A DNA stretch of 48,808 nucleotides from NCBI GenBank assembly GCA_902826685.1, contig CADEFT010000046.1, positions 1 to 48,808 of the forward strand. The letters are read 5' to 3'. The notes under the pieces were generated by a model, which saw only the letters and a list, made by a program, of their open reading frames with translations, did no database searches and was not told the DNA's origin. How positions within the stretch are numbered: position 1 is the stretch's first letter; the number at the start of each line of letters is the position of its first letter. Source of the DNA: an uncultured Acidobacteriota bacterium (GTDB lineage: Bacteria > Acidobacteriota > Terriglobia > Bryobacterales > Bryobacteraceae). This document shows, one piece after another, positions 24,218 through 32,782 of this stretch. The position numbers and the translations under genes were made by a program.

Positions 24218-24914
24218 TTCGCTGCGGCGGGTCTTCGCGCCCCGGTTGACGCTGAAAGAATCACCGCCAGATCCGATCTACGGCGACACCTTCGCTGCGG
24301 ACGCGCCTTCGCACCCGGCTTGGTGCCGAAGGAATCGTCATCAAATCCGATCTGCCAGCGCCGCTTCGCTACGGATGAGCCATCGCGCGCCGGTTGCCCG
24401 CTGAAAGAATCACCAACAGATCCGATCTGCCGCGACGCCTTCGCAACGGCAACCCTTCGCCGCGGTTGCCGCTGAAAGAATCACCGCAAGATCCGATTTT
24501 GCCGCAACGCCTTCGCTACGGATGAGCCTTCGCACCGGGGTTGCCGCTGAAAGAATCGCCATCAGTTCCGATCTACCAGCGCCGCTTCGCTACGGATAAG
24601 CCATCGCGCCCCGGTTGCAGATGAGAATAGCTATCTACCGCGACGCCTTCCCACGGACGAGCCTTCGCGCCCCGCTTGCCGCGGAAGGAATCGCCATCAG
24701 ATCCGATCTACCGCGCCGCTTGGCTACGGATGAGCCATCGCGCCCCCTGGCCGATTTGCCACGCCGCCTTCGCCACGGCGAGTCTTCGACGCCCTCGCCA
24801 AGGCAGAACCACCACGTCTCTGCGCCAGCAGGCACCGCCACCTACCCGATTCCCCGCACAGCCTTCGCTACGGCGAGTCTTCGGCGCCCGCGCCCGGGTT
24901 ACCGCGGCTGAAAG
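24218..24914. repeat. Degenerate tandem array, about ten units of ~73 bp
   Basis: The interval between the mutase and rsmE is almost entirely tandem repeats. Units begin with a TTCGCTACGG-like core at about 24218, 24291, 24365, 24440, 24512, 24585, 24648, 24720, 24769 and 24864. Typical spacing is 72-75 bp; the sixth and eighth are shortened (63 and 49) and the ninth is lengthened (95) and eroded. Shared parts are GAGCC(T/A)TCGCGCCCCGG, TTGCCGCTGAAAGAATC, and AGATCCGATCTACC. Units alternate between GCCTTCGC and GCCATCGC forms, suggesting a dimer of about 147 bp as the amplified element. No stretch reads as a believable gene. The last unit enters the 3' end of rsmE. Confidence 0.85.
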
Positions 24915-25635
24915 CTACGGTCGTCTGCCATGCCGCCGAAAGGATCGCCAGACCGGCAATCGCCGCCGTCTCCGCGCGCAGCACCGTCGGCCCGAGCGAA
25001 ACGGCCTTGCATCCGGCGGCCATCAGGCGCGTTCGTTCCGCTTCCACCCAACCGCCTTCCGGTCCCACGATCAACGTCACCTCATCGCTGGCATGGCGGC
25101 GCTCCGGCAGCGCGGCGAGAATCGGCTGTGACGCCGCTTCATCGAGCAGCAACACCAGCCCCGGCCGCGGCAACGCCTTCGCCGCATCCACCGGTTGCTG
25201 CAGCAGAGGCATCACGGTGCGGCGGCACTGCTGGCTGCTCTCTCGCAGGAGGCGGATCCAGCGCGTCATGCGCTTGCCGGCCGCGCGATCGAGACCTTTC
25301 TCCGAGCGCTCCGCCACGACCGGCGTAATCGATTCGACGCCCAACTCCGTCGCTTTCTCAAGCGTCCATTCGAAAGGATCGAACTTCACAAGCGCGGCCA
25401 TCAGATGCAGCCGCAGCGGCGCGGGCCGCGATTCGATCTTTTCCATCAGCCGGAAAACCACCAGCGACTTACGGACGCTCTCCACCGTGGCCAGGTAACG
25501 CTGGGAGTTGTCGGAGACCTCATACATCTGGCCCTCTTCCACCCGCAACACCCGCGTCAGATGTTGCGCGTCCTCTCCGGCAATCTGGGCGCGTCCGCTG
25601 TGTACGTCCTCCACAAAGAACAGCCTTCGGGCCAT
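24868..25635 (-). CDS. rsmE: 16S rRNA (uracil-1498-N3)-methyltransferase
   Basis: RsmE methylates U1498 of 16S rRNA using S-adenosylmethionine. The 255-residue product has an N-terminal PUA-like part (MARRLFFVEDVHSG, with AQHLTRVLRVEEG) and a C-terminal SPOUT domain with the knotted cofactor site: LIVGPEGGWVEAE and VSLGPTVLRAETAAIAGLAIL. The ATG at 25635 is preferred to the TTG at 25641. The last dozen residues (FSRGNPGAGAEDSP) are encoded by the tandem repeat, and the TAG stop is read from the repeat core, so the native C-terminus was probably altered when the array reached the gene (inference). It is divergent from ruvA with only 22 nt between starts. Confidence 0.93.
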   Translation of the reverse strand: MARRLFFVEDVHSGRAQIAGEDAQHLTRVLRVEEGQMYEVSDNSQRYLATVESVRKSLVVFRLMEKIESRPAPLRLHLMAALVKFDPFEWTLEKATELGVESITPVVAERSEKGLDRAAGKRMTRWIRLLRESSQQCRRTVMPLLQQPVDAAKALPRPGLVLLLDEAASQPILAALPERRHASDEVTLIVGPEGGWVEAERTRLMAAGCKAVSLGPTVLRAETAAIAGLAILSAAWQTTVAFSRGNPGAGAEDSP

Positions 25636-25657
25636 GTACAATTGAGTGTCTCACGGC

Positions 25658-26260
25658 ATGATCGGACATCTGCGCGGCATTCTGCTCGAAAAACATCCCA
25701 ACGAAGTAATCGTGGAAGCACAGGGAGTGGGTTACCAGGTCGTCATTCCGGTCTCCACTTACACCTCCCTGCCGGAGGCCGGCGGCGAGATCCGGTTGCG
25801 CATCCACACGCACGTGCGCGAAGACGCCATCGCGCTGTTCGGCTTTCTCACCGTCGAAGAAAAAGCGCTGTTTGAAAAGCTGATCGGAGTGAGCGGCATT
25901 GGACCGAAGCTGGGCATCACGGTACTTAGCGGACTCGCTGTCGCCGATCTGGTGCAAGCCATTCGCTCCGGCGATGTCGTGCAATTGACCAAGGTGCCGG
26001 GCGTCGGCAAGAAAACCGCCGAGCGCATGGTGGTCGAACTGCGCGACAAGCTGGACGCCATCGGCGCCGCCAGGCCGGCTTCCGCTCCCGTTCCAGCGGC
26101 GCCCGCGCGCAGCGCCGTCGAAGACGACGTATTGAGCGCTCTCATCAACCTTGGCTGCCCCAAGCCGGCCGCCGAAACGGCGATCCAGAAGGCACGCGCC
26201 GCCGGTGCTCCGCTCGAATTCGAACCGCTGTTCCGCAAAGCGCTGGCGCTCGTGCGCTAA
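25658..26260 (+). CDS. ruvA: Holliday junction branch migration protein RuvA
   Basis: RuvA binds Holliday junctions as a tetramer and loads the RuvB motor. The 200-residue product has the three known parts: an OB-fold (MIGHLRGILLEKHPNEVIVE), a helix-hairpin-helix pair (KLIGVSGIGPKLGITVLSGL and LTKVPGVGKKTAERMVVELRDK), an Ala/Pro linker, and the C-terminal RuvB-contact domain from about 155 (DVLSALINLGCPKPAAETAI). ruvB and ruvC are not adjacent. The ATG at 25658 starts the canonical sequence; an in-frame GTG lies 12 nt upstream. TACAAT lies 15 nt before the ATG, inside the 5' end of the divergent rsmE region. The stop is 3 nt from the stop of the converging protease gene. Confidence 0.95.
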   Translation: MIGHLRGILLEKHPNEVIVEAQGVGYQVVIPVSTYTSLPEAGGEIRLRIHTHVREDAIALFGFLTVEEKALFEKLIGVSGIGPKLGITVLSGLAVADLVQAIRSGDVVQLTKVPGVGKKTAERMVVELRDKLDAIGAARPASAPVPAAPARSAVEDDVLSALINLGCPKPAAETAIQKARAAGAPLEFEPLFRKALALVR

Positions 26261-26263
26261 TGC

Positions 26264-29200
26264 TTATTGATTGGTATTGGTCTGGCCGCGGTTGGGCAAT
26301 TCCTGCAACAGCTCGCGGATGGCCGCATCCAATTGCGAATCCCGCGCGCCGTAGCTCTCCCCCACCTGCCTCTCTACCGGAACGTCCACCGGACGCGGGT
26401 GCATTTCCATCATCTGCCCTTCGGCGTCGAACACCTTGATGCGCGGAAGCCGCAGTTGTGATCCATCCACCAGCGCCTCATTCCAGGTGTAGACGATCCA
26501 GCCCGCGGTCGGTTCGCCCACCACCTTACCGAGGCGCAGACGGCGATAGCCTTCGGTGAAATCTTCGGCATCGGAAAGCGAGTGCTGATTGGTCACCAGC
26601 ACCGTCGGCAATTCGAGCGCGCGCTGTCCGAGCACCGGTCGCGCCGGAGCGGCCGGCCGGCCCCGTTCCTGGAACGTTAGATACGGGCGGCGGCTGAACA
26701 CGTCCAGCGCGTAGGCGTTCACGAACCCACCCGAGTTGTTGCGCAGGTCGATGACCACGCCTTCCCTGGAATGGTTCTCCGTATCGAGATCGATGTGGAG
26801 CTGCGCCAGCGCCTCGGCACTCATGTTCCGCATGTGAACGTAGCCGAGCCGTCCGCCGCTGGTCTTCTCCACATACGACCGGCGGTCGTCGACCCAGGCG
26901 CGATAGAGCAACTCCTTCTCCGCGGTGAGCGGAACCGGGCGCAGCGCCAGCACGCGCGCTTCCTTCTCGTTGGCGCCTACCGCGATTTCCACTCGCCTGC
27001 CGGCTTTTCCTTCGAGCAACTCCTGCACGTTCGTCTTCGGCGTGAGCTTCACGCCACCGATCGAGAAGATGGATTCTCCCGCCTTCACCCCCGCGATCGC
27101 GGCCGGCGACAGCGGAATGACTTCGGCAACCGTAAATTGCCCCGCTTCGAGCGCGCCGGGATCGAGCCGCACGCCCAGATGACCGTTCGTGCCTGGCGCC
27201 GCGCGCCTGGGCGATATGCCCATGTGCGAGGCGTTCAGTTCGCCCATCATGAGATTCAAAATCCGGTACAGCTCCGGAGCCGTCCGCGCGCCGGCCACCA
27301 GCGGCTCGTAGGTTCGTTTCGCAGCGCCCCAATCGACGCCGTTGTACTTGTCGTCGAAGAAATGATCGCGCTCATAGCTCCACGCCTGTTGGAAGACCTC
27401 GCGCTTTTCCTGGTCGAAATCCACTTCCATCCCGGCGCGCACGCTCAACGGACGCACGGCGCGCGACTCCACGTTCACGATGCGCGGGCTGCCGTCTTCG
27501 AGGAAATACACCTCTTTGCCGTCCGGCGTAAACTGCGGGTCCGCTTTTGGCCGCGCGGTGGACGTCAACTGGCGGACCGAGGCGGACTCGCCGCGCAGTT
27601 CTTCGAGCGGCCAGGTGTAGAGGTTCTCCTGCCCGGCGGAGCGGCCGGTAAGCAGCAGCGTTTTGCCGTCGCCTGAAACCACCAGTTCGCTGGCCGCGAC
27701 CGGCACGGGCAGAAGAGTGAGCCGTTTTCGAATCGCCTCGAAGTCGAAAGCGGCGGGCGTATCGCGCTTGCGGGCGGCTTCGAACAACTCGCGGAACCGG
27801 TCTTCGCGAAACTCGGGCGTGGGCGCCGTGAGATCCACGCGAGCCACGCGCGGCTCCTCGGTGCGCTGGCCGGTGTTGAAGAGAAGATACCGGCCGGCGG
27901 GACTCCAGGCCACCGCGTCGGTGTTGTGGTTGGCGAGGAAAGAGACCGGCTGAGCGGGTGCGCCGCCCTTGGCTTCCACCACGTTGATGTTGGTGAATTC
28001 CTTGGCGCCGCGCGAAGCGAAAGCGATCCACCTGCCATCTGGCGACCAGGCGAGCGTGCCCGCGGAAACCAGCGGATGCAGCGGAACTTCCGCCGCCGCC
28101 ACTTGCCGTTCCTGGCGGCTTTCGAGGTCGTACACCCACACTGCCTTGCCGCCGCGGAAGAATGCGATCGACTTGCCGTCCGGCGAAAAGCGAGGCACGT
28201 TGTCCGATTGCCCGGACGAAGTTAACTGCGTTTCGTTCTGCGCCGCGAAGTCGTAGAGAAACAGACGGTGAACGCCGCCGCGGTCCGACGTATAGGCGAG
28301 CTTGAGCGAATCGGGAGACCAGACGGGATTCGATTCCTGCGCGAAGGTGCGCGTCACGCGCTGTGCATCGCCGCCATCCTTGGCCGAAGCCGCGAAAATT
28401 TCGCCGCGCGCCGCAAACGCCAGCTTCTTGCCGTCCGGTGACAGCGCAAGGCTTGAGAATCCGTTGGTGAGCGTCAGCGTCTGCGCCGACGGCGTGGAAG
28501 GAGCGCCGCGCAGGGTGATGGGCACCGGCTGTGCCTTGCCGTTGCCCGAATCCATTTTCCAGATCGCAAAGTCGCGCTCGAACAGAATGGTCTTGCCATC
28601 GTGCGAGATGGCCGGCCAAAGCACTCTTCCATCCTTGAACTGGCTTACCTGCCGCGACGTGCCGCCGAGCGGCTGGCGCCAGACGTTCTCCACTCCCGTG
28701 CGGTCGGATACGAAGAAGAACGATTTGCCGTCGGGATGCCACATCGGCCAGATTTCCTTGGCCGCGCCGTCGGTCACCCGTGTATAGGACGGCTTGGCGC
28801 CGCCGCGCACCAGCCAGATCTCACTGCGGTCGATGTTGGAATGCCCTTTGCGCCACCATTGGGAATTGGCGATACCGCGCGCGTTGATCGCTACCGTCTT
28901 GCCGTCGGGCGCGGGCGCGGCGAAAAATTCGTTGGTGTAGCGGTCGGCCGCCACCGCGATGGGGGTTCCCCCGCCGGCCCGTACCTTGAACACATCGTTG
29001 ACGGCGCTCACCTCCTGGCTGCTGCCGTGGAAATAGATCCACGCCCCGTCGCGCGACCAGCCGTCCAATTGCTCCACGCCATCTTCGAACGTGAGACGGC
29101 GCAGCGTGCCGCTGGCGAAATCGAGCACGTAGATATCGCCGGCGCCCGAACGCGTGGATTGAAACGCCAGTTGCTTGCCGTCGGGCGAATACATGGGCCG

Positions 29201-29386
29201 CGATTCATCGGCCGGATGCGACACCAGAAGCGAAGCTTCGCCGCCGTTGGCCGGTACACGCCAGATGTCGCCTCCCGACACAAAGGCGATTTCGGCACGG
29301 TCCGGCGCCATGGCAGGCTCCGCCAGTGGGACACGTTGCTGCCCATGGGCGGCGGCGACGGAGAGAAGCGACAGGAGCAGCCTCAC
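26264..29386 (-). CDS. Tricorn-like protease, S41 family, exported
   Basis: An exported protease of 1040 residues resembling the archaeal tricorn core. After a signal peptide (MRLLLSLLSVAAAHGQ) come two WD40-like beta-propeller regions (residues 30-600) made of repeats such as YSPDGKQLAFQS, FSPDGKSIAFF and WSPDGRWIAFAS. They are followed by the C1 helical part, a PDZ domain (about 760-840, HLGVRLDPG and VIPLSPAAIAGVKAGESI) and the S41 catalytic domain with ASHMGISP (His), VVIDLRNNSGG and NQHSLSDAEDF (nucleophile Ser-Asp). It would degrade periplasmic peptides. The GTG at 29386 is chosen because the signal peptide follows and a TACAAT box ends 8 nt upstream. Confidence 0.92.
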   Translation of the reverse strand: MRLLLSLLSVAAAHGQQRVPLAEPAMAPDRAEIAFVSGGDIWRVPANGGEASLLVSHPADESRPMYSPDGKQLAFQSTRSGAGDIYVLDFASGTLRRLTFEDGVEQLDGWSRDGAWIYFHGSSQEVSAVNDVFKVRAGGGTPIAVAADRYTNEFFAAPAPDGKTVAINARGIANSQWWRKGHSNIDRSEIWLVRGGAKPSYTRVTDGAAKEIWPMWHPDGKSFFFVSDRTGVENVWRQPLGGTSRQVSQFKDGRVLWPAISHDGKTILFERDFAIWKMDSGNGKAQPVPITLRGAPSTPSAQTLTLTNGFSSLALSPDGKKLAFAARGEIFAASAKDGGDAQRVTRTFAQESNPVWSPDSLKLAYTSDRGGVHRLFLYDFAAQNETQLTSSGQSDNVPRFSPDGKSIAFFRGGKAVWVYDLESRQERQVAAAEVPLHPLVSAGTLAWSPDGRWIAFASRGAKEFTNINVVEAKGGAPAQPVSFLANHNTDAVAWSPAGRYLLFNTGQRTEEPRVARVDLTAPTPEFREDRFRELFEAARKRDTPAAFDFEAIRKRLTLLPVPVAASELVVSGDGKTLLLTGRSAGQENLYTWPLEELRGESASVRQLTSTARPKADPQFTPDGKEVYFLEDGSPRIVNVESRAVRPLSVRAGMEVDFDQEKREVFQQAWSYERDHFFDDKYNGVDWGAAKRTYEPLVAGARTAPELYRILNLMMGELNASHMGISPRRAAPGTNGHLGVRLDPGALEAGQFTVAEVIPLSPAAIAGVKAGESIFSIGGVKLTPKTNVQELLEGKAGRRVEIAVGANEKEARVLALRPVPLTAEKELLYRAWVDDRRSYVEKTSGGRLGYVHMRNMSAEALAQLHIDLDTENHSREGVVIDLRNNSGGFVNAYALDVFSRRPYLTFQERGRPAAPARPVLGQRALELPTVLVTNQHSLSDAEDFTEGYRRLRLGKVVGEPTAGWIVYTWNEALVDGSQLRLPRIKVFDAEGQMMEMHPRPVDVPVERQVGESYGARDSQLDAAIRELLQELPNRGQTNTNQ

Positions 29387-29394
29387 ATTAATAG

Positions 29395-29400
29395 ATTGTA
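29395..29400 (-). promoter_or_regulatory. -10 box of the tricorn-like protease gene
   Basis: TACAAT on the minus strand with 8 nt to the GTG at 29386. It predicts a start of transcription within 1-2 nt of the start codon. Confidence 0.45.
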
Positions 29401-29415
29401 AGGGAATCCGAGGCT

Positions 29416-29421
29416 TATAAT
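29416..29421 (+). promoter_or_regulatory. -10 box of the PhoD gene
   Basis: Perfect TATAAT with 10 nt to the ATG at 29432, divergent from the protease promoter 16 nt away. No convincing -35 (AGATTG at the 17-nt position). Confidence 0.5.
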
Positions 29422-29431
29422 CGGACCATTC

Positions 29432-30889
29432 ATGACCACCCAAACACAGCTCGCGCGCCGCGAAATGCTGGCCGCCACATTGGCCAGCGCCGCGCTATGG
29501 GGCAAAGAGCCCGCCCAGCTCCATCAGGCGACGGGCCTTAAGATCGGTGAGATTACGCCCGAATCGGCCGTCATTTGGACGCGCCGCACCCAGTCGGTGG
29601 CCCGTCTCGATTCGGGCCTGCGGCGAAAGGGCCACGCTCCCAATGCCGTTCCGGTCAAGCCCGGCGAGGATGTCAACACCTTTGAAGGCGCTTGCCCTGG
29701 CGGCGCCGGGTTGGTGCGCGTCCGTATCGAGCCCGTATCCGGCCGCGCCCGCCGCCTTCGAACGCCGTGGGTCGAAGTGGGACCGGAGGGCGACTTCTCT
29801 CACCTGTTCCGCGTCGAAGGACTGCGCCCGGACACCGCTTATAAGCTCGCCGTCGAAACCCGGCCCGCGCGCAACAAACCCGAGGAAGGCGCGCTCACCG
29901 GCGGCTTCCATACCGCGCCTGAAGTTTCGAAACCGGCCGAGGTGAGCTTCGCCCTTTCGAGCTGCCAGATCTACTGCCGTACCGACCGGCCGGATGGCTA
30001 CAACATCTACCCGTCGATTCAGAAATTGAATCCGCGATTTCTCCTTTCCTGCGGCGACAACGTCTATTACGATTCCGAAGATCCCGTGGTGAACAGCATC
30101 GCCGCCGCGCGCTACCACTGGCAGCGTATGTACAGCCTGCCCACGCTGGTGGAATGCCTGCGCCATGTGCCGGGCTATTGGCAGAAGGACGATCACGACG
30201 TTTATACCGACGATGGATGGCCCGGCCGCTCCGTCGCCAAACACGGCGCCTTCACTTTCGAGAATGGCCAGACCATTTTTCGGGAGCAGGTGCCATCGCC
30301 GGCCTCCGGCAAACCGATGTTCCGGACATTCCGCTGGGGCAGCGAACTGGAGCTTTGGCTGCCCGATTCGCGCGACTACCGCTCGCCTAACGATGCGCCG
30401 GATGGACCGGCCAAGTCCATCTGGGGGCCGGAACAAAAGAAGTGGCTGAAGGATTCGCTGAATGCCAGTACGGCGCGCTGGAAGATCATGGTCAATCCGA
30501 ACCCCATCGTCGGGCCGGATCACGCGCGCAAGAACGACAACCACGCCAACCCCGCCTTTGCCACCGAAAGCCGCGAGTTTCGCCAATGGCTCAAAGACAA
30601 CGCCGCGGGCCGCGTCCTCGTGATGAATGGCGACCGTCACTGGCAGTATCACTCGGTGGATCCCGAATCCGGACTGCACGAATGGAGTTGCGGCCCGGCG
30701 AGTGACGAGCATGCCGTTCCTCCCAGCCGCGGCGAGGACAAGCGCTACCATCGCTTCCTGCGCGTCAAGGGAGGCTTCATCACCGTGAAGCTGAATCCCG
30801 CCGATGCCGATGCCAACCTGGTCTTCGAGCATCGCGACGTGATGGGCGCGGTGGCTTACCGCCAGGTTTATAAGCGCCCGGCCGTGTAA
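29432..30889 (+). CDS. PhoD-like phosphatase/phosphodiesterase
   Basis: The protein has 485 residues. The N-terminus (LARREMLAATLASAALWG) looks like a twin-arginine signal, as is normal for PhoD. An N-terminal fibronectin-like PhoD_N domain (about 30-160: IGEITPESAVIWTR, HLFRVEGLRPDTAYKLAV) precedes the metallophosphatase domain, with FALSSCQIYC, LSCGDNVYYDSED, QKDDHDVYTDDGWPG and VMNGDRHWQYHS, whose Asp, Cys and His residues bind Fe and Ca in characterised PhoD. It would release phosphate from organic esters or teichoic-acid-like diesters outside the cytoplasm. The DUF421 gene follows 17 nt downstream. Confidence 0.9.
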   Translation: MTTQTQLARREMLAATLASAALWGKEPAQLHQATGLKIGEITPESAVIWTRRTQSVARLDSGLRRKGHAPNAVPVKPGEDVNTFEGACPGGAGLVRVRIEPVSGRARRLRTPWVEVGPEGDFSHLFRVEGLRPDTAYKLAVETRPARNKPEEGALTGGFHTAPEVSKPAEVSFALSSCQIYCRTDRPDGYNIYPSIQKLNPRFLLSCGDNVYYDSEDPVVNSIAAARYHWQRMYSLPTLVECLRHVPGYWQKDDHDVYTDDGWPGRSVAKHGAFTFENGQTIFREQVPSPASGKPMFRTFRWGSELELWLPDSRDYRSPNDAPDGPAKSIWGPEQKKWLKDSLNASTARWKIMVNPNPIVGPDHARKNDNHANPAFATESREFRQWLKDNAAGRVLVMNGDRHWQYHSVDPESGLHEWSCGPASDEHAVPPSRGEDKRYHRFLRVKGGFITVKLNPADADANLVFEHRDVMGAVAYRQVYKRPAV

Positions 30890-30906
30890 GTGGTATCCAA
30901 GAGGGT

Positions 30907-31383
30907 ATGGCTGCCCTCTTCCGCTTCGACACGCCGGCCTGGGAACTGATCGTCCGCGGCACGATGATCTATTGGTTTCTCTTTCTGTTGTTTCGCTTTG
31001 TTCTGCGCCGCGATCCAGGCTCGAACGGTCTCGCCGATATCCTGCTGGTGGTGCTGATTTCGGATGCGACGCAGAACGGCATGGCGGGCGAATACAAGTC
31101 GATCGCCGAAGGCATGGTGCTCATCGGCACCATCGCCGCCTGGAACGTCTGGATCGATTGGATGTCCTTCCGCTTCCCGTGGTTTATCAAGTTCGCCGAG
31201 GCGCGCATGATTCCCTTGATCCGTCACGGGCGGATTCTGCGCGCCAACCTGCAGCGCCAAATGATCACCGAGGAAGATCTGAAGCGCCAGTTGCGGTTGC
31301 AAGGCGTGGAAGACCCGCAGCGGGTGAAACACGCGGCGCTTGAGTCCGATGGTTCGGTCAGCGTGGTTCCTTATGGGTCCTAA
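30907..31383 (+). CDS. DUF421 family membrane protein (YetF/YcaP type)
   Basis: The 158-residue product has membrane helices at the N-terminus (MIYWFLFLLFRFVLRR, GMVLIGTIAAWNVWIDWMSF) and a cytosolic tail with IRHGRILRANLQRQMITEEDLKRQLRLQGV, the DUF421 signature region. B. subtilis YetF and relatives are linked to sporulation or envelope homeostasis; the biochemical role is unknown. GAGGGT directly precedes the ATG. It follows PhoD by 17 nt on the same strand, so it is likely co-transcribed. Its last 4 nt overlap the stop of the converging TssB-TssC fusion gene. Confidence 0.88.
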   Translation: MAALFRFDTPAWELIVRGTMIYWFLFLLFRFVLRRDPGSNGLADILLVVLISDATQNGMAGEYKSIAEGMVLIGTIAAWNVWIDWMSFRFPWFIKFAEARMIPLIRHGRILRANLQRQMITEEDLKRQLRLQGVEDPQRVKHAALESDGSVSVVPYGS

Positions 31384-32768
31384 GTCCACGGACCTTCGAG
31401 CGCCGAGGCGGGCGAGGCGATGCTGCGAAAGCCGGCGATCCGCACCGCACCGGAATCCGGCATGCAAACCAGCGGCATCAATCCGCTCTCCTGAATCACT
31501 TCCACCGCCTGATCGCCGAGGAATACTTCCGCCGCGGGCTTGAGCTGCGATTGGCCCGCTTCGTCCCGGTAGACGGGCAGCGGCAGGTCTTCCATCGCGC
31601 TTACCGCGCCGGGACGCATCCGCCATCCCATCGCGCTATAAGCCGCACCAAGCAGATACGCCGCGGCAAAGGCACCGTTGCCCCACAGAAAATCCTCGTG
31701 CCGGGGCGTGCCGTTCATCTCCTCGAAAGGGAACTCGTCGCAGGTCTCGCCTTCTTTCCCATAAGGCGTGCGCAGCAGGAAGCGCGGCATCACCAGGCCT
31801 ACGTTGCGCGCCTCCGGCAGGCTGCGGATCAGATCCCAGCCCTCGCGTTCCGTCTCTCCGTTCCACTCATCCGGATACGGATTCTCCGTCAGCGACTGGC
31901 AGCCGACCAGGGCCGGCGACGCCCCGGCCAGCAGCACCGCGCGTGCCTGCTTGGCCACCATACCCGAGCGCGCGATCAGGTTCAGATCTTCCATCGCCGC
32001 CGAGATCTCGTAATTAGCCGCCACCACCGCCCACTTATGCCCCGTCAGGACGCGATATAGCGCGGTCTTGCGTAAGTCGTCGGCTTCGCCTAAGTCCGCC
32101 GCCAGGTCCGCTTTCGAAAGCTGCAGGACGTGGATGGAGAATCCGGGTCCGGTTTCAAGTCCAAATACCAGCCGGTGCAGCGCCCGCCACGCCGATTCGA
32201 TCTCCTGAAATCGCGGATGGTGCAGCAGCGCCCGCATGACCTGGATGGCATCGCTGAAATCGGCCTTCGCCTCCGGCGCGGTCAGATGCGGATCCACGAT
32301 GGACTTCAAATACCTGGTAAACGGATCTGCCGAAACCGGCGGCGGCGCCCCGGTCGAGCGCGCTTCGGTGGCGTCGAGCGCCGCATCCAGCAAGCTGCCG
32401 CCCAAGGCCGCTTCCACACCGCTTTCGGCCGGAGACTCTTCGCGCCGCGCGGCGGGTCTCGACGGCCCCTTCATGACGCCGGCCGGAACCCGGTGCCGCA
32501 GTTCATCGGGATGAAAGTCCGCCATCGAAAGGAACCGCAGATCGAGTCCCGCGATCGATGCGCGAACGTCCATATCTTCAAGCACATCCTCAAAGTTGTC
32601 GCGGTCGATCTCCATCGGCCGTGCCTCGGCTCGCGCGCCGAAGTCGCCGATCACCAGGATGCGGAACGGCTGGTCATCGTCTGTATCGGGCGTGATCGGG
32701 TCGAGTGCGGGTAGGGCCCCGCCGGCGTCAACGTCCAATTGAACGTCAGCGTAGGTAGAACGCGGCAT
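31380..32768 (-). CDS. Fused TssB-TssC-like type VI contractile sheath protein, orphan
   Basis: The protein has 462 residues. Residues 30-105 resemble the small sheath protein TssB (FRILVIGDFGARAE, EIDRDNFEDVLEDMDV, DLRFLSMADFHPDEL). After a linker, residues 165-460 resemble the large sheath protein TssC (LLHHPRFQEIESAWRALHRLV, then KWAVVAANYEI, VMPRFLLRTPYGKEG, DEFPFEEMNG and LWGNGAFAAAYLLG). In standard type VI systems these are separate proteins forming one heterodimeric protomer. No tube (Hcp), spike, baseplate or ATPase gene is in the window, so this is either part of a dispersed system or a repurposed sheath. TATAAT lies 8 nt before the ATG. It converges with DUF421 (4-nt overlap). Confidence 0.82.
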   Translation of the reverse strand: MPRSTYADVQLDVDAGGALPALDPITPDTDDDQPFRILVIGDFGARAEARPMEIDRDNFEDVLEDMDVRASIAGLDLRFLSMADFHPDELRHRVPAGVMKGPSRPAARREESPAESGVEAALGGSLLDAALDATEARSTGAPPPVSADPFTRYLKSIVDPHLTAPEAKADFSDAIQVMRALLHHPRFQEIESAWRALHRLVFGLETGPGFSIHVLQLSKADLAADLGEADDLRKTALYRVLTGHKWAVVAANYEISAAMEDLNLIARSGMVAKQARAVLLAGASPALVGCQSLTENPYPDEWNGETEREGWDLIRSLPEARNVGLVMPRFLLRTPYGKEGETCDEFPFEEMNGTPRHEDFLWGNGAFAAAYLLGAAYSAMGWRMRPGAVSAMEDLPLPVYRDEAGQSQLKPAAEVFLGDQAVEVIQESGLMPLVCMPDSGAVRIAGFRSIASPASALEGPWT

Positions 32769-32776
32769 GCAGCCCG

Positions 32777-32782
32777 ATTATA
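32777..32782 (-). promoter_or_regulatory. -10 box of the TssB-TssC fusion gene
   Basis: Perfect TATAAT on the minus strand with 8 nt to the ATG at 32768; TTCATT is at the -35 position. It indicates transcription separate from the upstream glycoside-hydrolase-like gene, even though only 9 nt separate the two coding regions. Confidence 0.5.

Noticed and set aside
24186..24911. Several open frames of 70-120 codons inside the repeat array
   Set aside because: They run through repeat units in different frames, carry no SD, and repeat the same Arg/Ser/Pro-rich peptide; explained by the tandem repeat.
24218..24914. CRISPR array
   Set aside because: Repeats of ~73 bp are directly adjacent without unique spacers, and no cas gene is near.
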